This document shows, in pieces, positions 1 through 10,000 of a stretch of DNA of 12,128 nt. Each line of letters begins with the position of its first letter. Position 1 is the first letter of the stretch. A program made the position numbers and the translations under genes. The stretch comes from CAYMST01 sp964393115 (GTDB lineage Bacteria > Bacteroidota > Bacteroidia > Cytophagales > Cyclobacteriaceae), in contig CAYMST010000142.1 in the NCBI GenBank assembly GCA_964393115.1, positions 1-12,128 on the forward strand, in the 5' to 3' direction. Below the pieces are notes generated by a model. That model worked only from the letters and a program-made list of their open reading frames with translations, made no database searches and had not been told where the DNA came from.

Positions 1-1085
1 AACTGTACCGTGCCAATATCACCTACTCGGTCTACTTTCCACGTTCTTGCTACTCTATGAATAACAGTATTTAATTCTGCTTCTATTCCCGTGCCCGAAT
101 AAGTTGATACGTCACCATTATCATGTCCAACTAAGATGTAGTCACCATCACTCACTGCCGATGGTTGATCAATCCTAAGTCCGTCTGACTGTGCTTGTAT
201 GTGACGATTATCAGAATCTTCCTGACCAATGCCTATCACTTCATTTAGGTGAGTGGCTTCATAAGAGTAATTATCACCAGCTATATTCAGGTCGTACTTG
301 GCCGCTATGTGGCTTGCCATAATTCTCCTTTGAGCACTGTTTGTATTTCTTTCGTTGAATTGGAAGAGTTCATAGAGCGATCCAGAGAAATAATTACCTT
401 CGTTAGATTCAGAGCCATCGAAATAATAAGCACCGTTATTCATTCCGCCAATTCCAATTAGGCCACCATGAGCATTTAAGCCATTCTCCATATTTGCAGT
501 GGTATTTGTACCAATGTTAGAACCGTTAACCCAACCTCTAATCTCCGGCGCACTTTGGTCATATTCAAACAACCCATAGTAGGCCATATTTGTATTCACA
601 GCAGAGGTTATTTCTACATAAGTTCCCGTCCAACTAGAAGTCCAGCACCCAAATCTTACAAAGCCTGATTCGATGTAGATAATCATACCGTTGCCCGTAC
701 CTCCTTGCTCGTAAAGAACTTGTCGAGTATTGACGTCAGGTCCGGTTCTGAACACAATTCCCATTGTTTTCTTAGTAATCGGACTACTCGGTGTATTGAT
801 AAGCGCTGAATTTGCAATTTCTAAGAACTCCCGATTAGTTGCGTCAAATGAAATACCTGCGAAGCCATTTAGTGAGTTGGTCTCCAAAGAGGGTATGCTG
901 TCAGATGTCGTTGCTGGAGTTGGGTCATATGCGATTCTTGCACTACCCATTCTGTCGTTCCATTGCTGTACGTTATCATCATTGGCAGCTGCAGTGGTAC
1001 CTTGATCACTAAACACCTGGTTATTGGCAGAATACCAGAACACCAATTCTTGTCCACCTAAGGTATTCCCTACTCCACCTATTCC
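1..1085 (-). repeat. Super-module 6: LamG-like domain (subtype II) plus truncated conserved second region, from residue 3590
   Basis: The linker is GIGGVG (I replaces P), followed by ELVFWYSANNQ and QWNDRMGSARIAY. The subtype II signature is KTMGIVFRTGPDVNTRQVLY followed by EQGGTGNGMIIYIESGFV and FGCWTSSW, with C3736. The jellyroll ends at IMASHIAAKYDLNI (M3845), a divergent form of VENYLSAKY. The second region shows GIGQED, RHIQAQSDG, ILVGHDNGD and RVARTWKVDRVGDIGTV before the window ends. The D.DGDF loop and any Calx-beta array lie outside the window. Confidence 0.83.
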
Positions 1086-4000
1086 TTCTGCTCCTAATGT
1101 TCCGTCATTATCTATGATGGAGTAGTTATACGTAGTATTAGATGCAGCAAGCGTAGCATTCGTAGCTCCAACAATGTCAATTGAAACAACTTCATCTTCT
1201 TCTACGATTTGGTCATTGAAGATCGTAAAATCAATAGTACCTGTCGTATCCCCGGCGGCAATTACAATACTTGATCCAGTAAGCGTATAGTCAATACCAC
1301 TTCCTGTTGCCGTAGTATTACCTCCGTTAATCCCATAATTGACTGTAATTGGCTTAGCACTCGCGCTACTTAACTCGACCTGAGCGCTTATCGCTATTAT
1401 ATCCTCTGATCCTAACACACTAGTCGTCGAGAATTCTACCGTTGGACTGGCATCTGCTGGGTCATCCTGTAGCGTATAGGTAAATGTTGTATTCGTCCCT
1501 AAATTGGCCGAAATTGGAGATGATAAGGTAACGACAATGGTTTCATCTTCTTCATCCAATTCATCTTCCAAGAATGCAATGGAGATATTTCGAATGGTGT
1601 CTGTTGGATCCTCATCATACGATGGGAATCTCAATGTATCCGTTAGCGTAGCACTAAAATCTACCCCTGATGTGGCTGTACCGCCAGCAATGGTATATAC
1701 GACCTTAATAGAGTCAGACTGAGCTAAGGAATCTACAAAAACCGGAATCGATAGCGGTGTTACTGTTTCATCACCCGAACCAATGGCATTCTCAAACTGT
1801 ACTCTTCTAGCATTATCATCATCACGAATAGTTGCCGTATGCGTGCTTATTGATCCTAAGCTATATGCCGCTCCAGGACTTGATAAGGTAATACTAAACG
1901 TTTCGTCAGACTCGACATCTGGATCGTTTTCTAACGTCGCAATGATATCCGCTGTCATTTCGCCCACGTTAATAGTCGCTGTGCCGTTATTTAACACAAA
2001 GTCATTACCTGCTCCTTCTAATGCCGTAAGCGCGGTAACCGCATATTCAACGGTAACAGCTTCAGTGGATATATATGGCAAGGTAATCGCAATATCGATT
2101 GTTCCTCCATTCTCCGGAGTACTGCTTTCTGATGCTGCAAACGCTATAGTTTTCTTCGCCAAACCAATGGTAAAGACGTCATTATCATTGATTGGCAAAT
2201 TTTCAGCTCTGTAGACACCCCCACCTTGACTAGCTAATTGATAGATTCGTGAGCCAGAAGAGTAATCACCATCGCTATCGGCGATGAGCACGTAGTTTTG
2301 CTCAAACCCTACTGGAGGAGCAGTAAACGTACTTGTTTGTAATTCAATGGATATGGTACCAATCGATCCATCACCACTGCCTCCATTGGTGTAGTCTACT
2401 TTCCATTCTCTTGGCACTCGTCTGAAGCCATTGGTATCATCATTTGGTAGATCACTACTACTCCATGAGGTTACTGATTCACCATTATGACCGATAAGTA
2501 AGTACTCTGTATTGTCTAAGTCAGAAGGGTTATCGATTTGGATTACTCCAGTCCCTTTTGACACATTGTGCGAAGCGGTGATGCTATCTTGACCAATGCC
2601 GAATACTTCATAGTTATGCGTCACCTCATGCGCATAAAGATCATTAGGAATATTGATATTGAACTTAGCCGCTAAATAATTATTCACCAGCTTTCGCTGT
2701 GCTGAATTATATACTAGATTATTAACCACAACTTCTCCGATATATCCATTGAAGTAATTTCCTGTACCTCCATTTCCGACACCATCATGATAAACAGTAC
2801 CTCCATTTTTAGCACCAATTCCAATAGCACCTGGGTGATTAAACAATCGACCAGCACCCACAATAGTACTCAATGGATTTCCATTGACCGAGCTACTTAC
2901 ATTCCCTGTAATGCCTACACCTGCGGTAAAGTCAAACTGTAAGAAAAGGAAGTTATTGGAGTTAGCCGTTACCGCATCTGTGGTATGAACGATGTTCGTA
3001 GTCGGTGGTCCCGGCTGAGGCCAAGGTGTTGTAGCACCAGCATCATCATCATTATTATTCCAACCCCCGATATAAAGAAGGCCATTGTCAATGTAGATAC
3101 TTAATCCACGAACTCCTCCACCTTCTTCATATATCATTTGACGTGTATTCACATCAGTTGACGTTCTAAAGGCTACAATAATTGTTTTTCTATCGTACGG
3201 ACCACCAGTATTAATATCGTCAGTATTATCTATTTGGAAGAATGAAGAACTACCGTTAAAAGATAAAACGGGACGTTCATTCCAGCTATTCTCAAGGAAA
3301 ACAGGTTGATTCGAAACTGTGTTCTGTAGTGCATTATTATTATTGCTACTCAAATCATCCCATAAGCTTACATTCTGACCGTTTATTAAGTCCGTTTTCT
3401 CAGAATTCATCCATGCCATCACTTGAGTATTCAAAGTTCCTACCCCTCCAGGTCCATCAACACCAGTACCGTCATTATCAAGTATAGTATACACCATGGC
3501 GATAGAATCATCATCCAGTGTGACATTTTGAAGCCCTGCAGACTCAAGGGTAATTAAGATTTGCTCGTTATTTTCCAGCAGCCCATCATCAATAACGGTA
3601 AATTGTATACTATCGGTAACAGACCCTGCAGGAATTATCAGTTGAGAACCTGAAAGATTAAAGTCAACGGCAGATCCAGAGGCAGGCTCACTGCCCGTAC
3701 CTATAGCGCTGTAAGGTAACGTAATATCTTTACCCGACTCTACTGACAATTCCAACGCTAAGTCTACAGTTTGGAATGTCTCTGAACCTGACTTAGAAAG
3801 TGCGGAAAACTTAATTACCGGGGCAAGATCGTTATCTTGAATGGTGTAAGTAAATACGGTGGTATCTCCCAGTGTTGCTCCAGATCCACCTGTAAGGGTT
3901 ATGATAATAGTTTCATCATTTTCATCGATGATATCATCTATAATATCTATCGAAATCGTCTCCAAGGTATCACTTGGCGGAAATACAAGGGTATCAATAG

Positions 4001-7000
4001 CTTGTAAGTAATAATCAACGCTATCATTTACTGCAGTACCTCCTGTTACAGAATAAAATATCCTTGTGGTGTCTGCCGCATTGCCAACATTCAAGAACAC
4101 ATCCACAGAAGCTGTGGTATTCGATTCATCATTAGCGGAATCAGACATTGTCAAATTTGCCTTTCTAAAGTTATCATCATCGTTGATCGTGTAAGTGATG
4201 GTAGTATTGCCTTCAGCAAAACCCAATGATGGTGATGATAAAGTGAGGATTACTGTTTCATCCTCTTCTACCTGAGAGTCATCCTCTAGGCTTAGCGGGA
4301 TATCCACATAAGTCTGTCCTGCGGTAATCGTTCTAGTACCGTTCGTAAAGCTAAAGTCTGAGCTCGGTGTAGCCGTACCACCAGTTTGGCTGACATTAAA
4401 CGTGATGTCGGTCCCGACAGGCTGGTTTAGCACCACTCTGATGTTCACATCATCTCCTATTTCTGTTCCATTAGCCGTTTCTAATTCAAAAGCAATAACA
4501 GGTCGAATGACACCAAGCGTGAAATATGCTCCATTTGGAATATTAACATTTGATGCTGATAACACACCACTATTATCCGAAAGTGGTATTAACTGATCCG
4601 TGGTTGTAAAATCACCGTCTTGATCGATCATCAACACATATTCGGTATAACCCGTACTCGGTGTACCTGATATCTGATTGCCATCTATTTCCCAGCTTAT
4701 CGTCCCTGGAGTACCTGTTAGGGTCGTTCTATATTCTCGTGCGATTCGCTGAACTCCGGAAGGTGCTTCAACACCAACAAATGATGAAGCATCACCATTA
4801 TTATGACCAATAACGACATATTCACCATCTCCTAAGTCACTAGCATTACTGATGCTAACCAAACTATCTGATTGTGCTTTTGAGTGAAGGTCCTCAGCTG
4901 TTCTTCTACCTATACCAGCAATACCAAATCCATGTGAAGTTTGATAAGCGAATAAATCTTGTCCAGTACCAGAGATAGCAGCATTATACTTACCGGCCAA
5001 ATAATTCTCAATTAGAATACGTTGTGCTGAAGGTAAAACACCATTGAAAGCTAAGAACTCCATGATCTTACCTTCAAAGCCATCACCACTGCCATTATCC
5101 CAGCCATCACTAGAAGCGCCCAAGCTAATGTCGCCACCATGTCCGTTCATTACCGTATTGGGAATAGCTATAGCAGGCAAAGAATCTCCGTTTAAATAGC
5201 CTCCAAGCGTACTATTTGAACCATCAAATTCTAAAAAAGCAACAAGGGATTGTCCCGGGGAGATAGCTTTTCCTGTTTTCGTGAAATTGTAGGCAGGTGA
5301 ACAACCTTCACACCATGCTGAGACGAACAAGCTGTCATCATCGATATAGATGGCCCATCCGTTTGTTCCCCCACCTTCTTCATATATGACCTGCTCTTGA
5401 GAGAGATTGTTGTCATTACCAGCTTGCAAGGCCACTACCAAAGTCCTTTTACCATATGATGAACCAGTATTAATTTCTGGATCGTCCTCCAATCTTATGT
5501 ATTGGCCATTGCTAAAGCTCATGACCGGTTTGTTATTGACATTACTGGCGACATTATTGAGGTAAATTGGGGCTGTACTTCCCACCTCCCCCTTGGCATG
5601 TCGTCCATTACCAGAGTAGTCAAATACCGAGTCTACCTCGACATTATTCGATGCTGGTCCTGACTGTCCGAAAACATTTCTATCCGCTCGCAACCATACC
5701 AAAAAGTCCGAAGGCGTACGAACACCACCTGGTCCAGTAAAACCACTCACATCATCGTCTACAATCGTATACACCGTCGAACTAGTAGCACCGATAGTAC
5801 CGTTACCAAGGTTTCCACCATCTGAAATGGTCACTTGAAAAGTCTCATCAACCTCTATCGCTAAGTCATCATTAACCGTAACAGAGATATACTCTATCGA
5901 ATCTCCAGGCTCGAATGTTAAGATTCCCGATCCATCCGTAAAGTCTGAACCTGCGCTAGCCGTTAAAGCAGTAATTGTGTAGTCTACTGTGACTGTCATA
6001 CCAGAAGCAGCACTAAGCACCACAGCAATATTCGCAGGTGAGCTAGCTTCAGAACCATCCGCCGAGGCCGCTAACATGTTAATCTCTGGTGCGTCATCAT
6101 CGTCCAGAATAGTCAATGTATGTGTTTTCTTATCTCCCAATCCGGCATTTACCGGACTTGAGAGGGAAAAGATAATCGTCTCATCATTTTCATCATTGCT
6201 GTCATTTACAATGGTCACATTAAATGTTTGCGATAAAGTATTTGGTGGAATACGTATTGTATCACCAGTAAACGTGTAATCTGTGGTATCAGCCGTTCCT
6301 CCGGTAATGGAGTAGAAAGCTTTCGTCGTATCACTTGGGTTTACTTCGTTAAGCTTTACTGTAATGGACTTCACGACAGCACCTTCACTAACACTAGAAG
6401 AGTTAACCGAAAATTCAATTTCTTGTGTTTGATCGATGTCGTTAATGGTAAACGTAAATAACGAATCTGATGACAAAGCAACGCTTCTAAGCGTTGGTTC
6501 ACTTGGGTCATCCAAATCGATAATTACCGTTTCATCTGTTTCCGGCACCCCATCGGTTAATAGATCTAAAGCAATATTGGCCGAAGTGGCTCCAGCTGGT
6601 ATCACCACACTTCCGGATGCCAAATCAAAGTCAACTCCAGAAGTAGCAGTACCAGATACTAGAGCTTGGTAAGGAATACTAATGGCAGTATCAATAGCAT
6701 AATTCAAACTTACTGCGATTAGCTGCTCACCCGCGTCTTCTGTATTATTGGTAGAAGCGGTTGAAAATGACACCTCTGGTCTTAATAATCCAAAAGTAAA
6801 ATGCTCTCCATCGGAAAATGTAGTGGTTATTTCGAAGCTTCCATTGTTATGCGTCATGTTATACACACTTGCTCCCGAAGCAAAATCTCCATCCGCGTCT
6901 TTGACCAAGACAAAAAAGTCATATCCCTCTGTAAACGAAGCCGCTAACTCTGCTGTATCAATGGATAGCAGAATGGAACCCGGTGTATTCGTAACATCAG

Positions 7001-10000
7001 CAATCCACTCTCTTGATAGTCTTAATATATTGTTATCAGGGCTTTCTGAGGCTACAAAACTATTCAGGTCTCCATTGTTATGACCAATCATGAGAAAGTC
7101 ATCATTTTCCAACGTCGACGGATTTGAGATGGAAATAAGGCTATCAGATATAGAGCCAATATGAAATTCACCCGTATTTTGACCAAGACCAACATTACCA
7201 TATCCATGCGTGGTCTTATGCGCAAAGTAGTTACTACTAGCGTTTAAGTTAATGTTATACTTAGCAGAGAGGTAGTTCTCTACGATCTGACGTTCCGCTT
7301 CATTGAAATTGGTATTGGTTTGAATGATTTCGTAAATCTCACCTGTAAAATACAGTCCATCACCACCACCAGCACCATCATTGAAATACGAAGAGTTCAA
7401 CATCCAGCCAAGACCTATCAGTCCTCCATGACCATCCAGATCACTTTGTCCTAAGGCCGTCTGGTTTGTTCTCAACTCACCATTGATAAATCCTCTGAAG
7501 GTTGTAGAAGCACCGTCAAATTCCATCACAGCGACATATGGTGTATTTACCGTAGCGGGCAAGGTAGCTTCATGATAGATGGTCGTAAAATCATTATCCC
7601 AAACAGCGACACGAACTAAACCGGATTCTATGTGTATGTTGATTCCGTTAGAACCACCACCTTGTTCATATACCACTTGTCGTGAACTTATATCTGCGCC
7701 AGTTTTAAAAGCGGCAACAATCGTCTTCTCAGCATAAGAACCAGCACCATTTATGGTCCCCTCATTATCGATAGTTAATCCATAGTCACCTCCTGAAAAG
7801 TCAACAATGGCTTTACCGTTTCGGTTATCAGTACCGTTATCTTTGAACACTGGAAGGCTTGCAGTTGACGTTATCGCTTCATTTCCATTACCACTTAGAT
7901 CTCTCCAAAACTCTACATTATCTAAATCCTCTGCTATGTCATCTCCTGCACTATTTTCAAAAACTCCAGAATCGGAAGCCATCCAGAATACGTAATCAGA
8001 AGCCTTTCTCACACCTCCTGGACCTGTAGCGCCACCAACTAAGGCATCTTCGTCTAAAATTGTAAAAGTATGAATAGAGTCTTCGGCTACACTAGCTGCA
8101 CCGCTGGCCCCAGTTAAGTGAATGATAACCGTCTCATCAAGCTCAACATCATTGTCGTTTGAGATGACGAGCGTAATATTAGCAGTGGTACTTCCTTGAG
8201 CTATTGTGATCGGAGAAGCGCTGCCTGGCAAAAAATCCGATCCCGAAGCTGTACCCGTTACTTGAACATCAAAATCTACATCTATATTTCCAACGACACT
8301 CGCTCTGGATAGTGAAACTTCGATGTCCACAGTCCCAGAAGTCTCAAAGTCGGAAGAAGTGGATACGGTAAAGAAAGCTGATATACCTACGACCCCAAAA
8401 GTGATGTATGAATCTGAAACATCTACATTTTCAGCAGTGTAATAACCACCATTTAAAGTAAGCGATACTACTTGTGTCCCACCATCTGAGAAGTCTCCAT
8501 TATCATCAATTAAAGCAACGTAGCCCTGGTAATCACCTGGTAAAGCAGGAAGACGTGTGGTATCTAGTCTAAGTGTAACGTTGCCTACATCACCTGTTTC
8601 GTCTATCGCCCACTCTCTCGAAATGCGAAGTATAGAATCGGACTCAATCTCCGTCGATGACCAAGCCGCTAAACTAGCGTTGTCATGGCCAAAAAGAACG
8701 TATTCACCATTATCAAGATCTGATGGAGAAGATATTCTTAAAATACCGTTTGATTGGGCGTCAATATGACTACCGTCACTTTCCTGACCGACACCAGCTA
8801 CATCATAATGGTAAGATGGTAGTGATGGAGCATATAAATCATTGGTAATGCTTATATCGTACTTATGCCCTAAATAGTTTTCAACAATTCTGCGTCGAGC
8901 ACTATTTAGCGTCGTGCTATACACGATGATCTCCCCAATATCACCGCCAAGTTGATGCGCGCCCACACCAAAACTTGGAAATAAAGACCCAATAATCTGT
9001 CTAGTGGGCGTTCTGGTCTGATTAAATTCAACTGTTGTTATTTGTGGCACATCATATGTCCATTTTGGGTCAGTAGCGTCTTCTGAAAAACTACCAAACG
9101 CAGCTCCATTGAATCCGTACCTTCCTTCGTTGGCTCCATTAGCGTCAAAGCTCATCCCTCTCTGACTACTACCTGGTCGGGCTTCATAAGCAACATGTAC
9201 TCCCTCTGCATAATTCCCCCATAATTGGGCCAATTCAGAAGTCGATTGTGTGCTGCTATTCATGCGCAAGACACTGAAAAGAGTCCTGGCTTCATATGTA
9301 TGTGAATCATCGAAATAGTCATTTGTACCATCTAATCGAACTACAGGGTACCCGTTAATTTCATTGGTTTCAAAAGACGGTTGATAACTTGGAATACTTT
9401 GGGAAGCGTGATGTTCTTTTCCTGATACGTCTCTCCATTGTCCGGAGATAGCAGTTCCATCACTTAAGCCAACAATGCTGTCAGCCCTCAACCATAGTTG
9501 GTTGACTGAGGAATCACCAACACCACCTGGACCAGTAAACCCAAAGGTAATATTTTCATTGTCAAGAATAGAGTATGTAAAGACGGAATCATCACCTAAA
9601 GTAGCATTAACGGGAGCACTAAGCGTCAGCACGATACTTTCGGTATTTTCAACTTCACTATCGTCAACTAATGTAGGAGTGATAGATGCCACTAGTTCAC
9701 CTGCGTCTATAGTAACAGTCCCAGCTGATAATGCATAATCAACACCTTGTGTTGCCGTACCTCCTATGGTGTAGTCAACCGTAACGTCGGTATCAGCAAG
9801 ACCAGATAAAGAAACAAGAATCGACGGGAAGGCATCTTCAGTACCTTCATCGGAAACACTGTTAAATTGTACTGTAGGTAACTCATCGTTATCTATGATC
9901 GTCAAAACATGCTCTATTGGGTTGGTAGCTGATAAGCTACTGTTGGTAGGTGCTGACAAACGTATAATTACAGTTTCGTCAATTTCACTTAACCCATCAT

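Noticed and set aside
869..1057. Minus-strand frame of 62 codons
   Set aside because: It is out of phase with the giant gene inside the module 6 jellyroll and has no start context or domain.
5231..5416. Minus-strand frame of 61 codons
   Set aside because: It is in a different phase from the giant gene and overlaps the module 4 jellyroll, whose frame gives a clear homologous domain. It has no recognisable feature.
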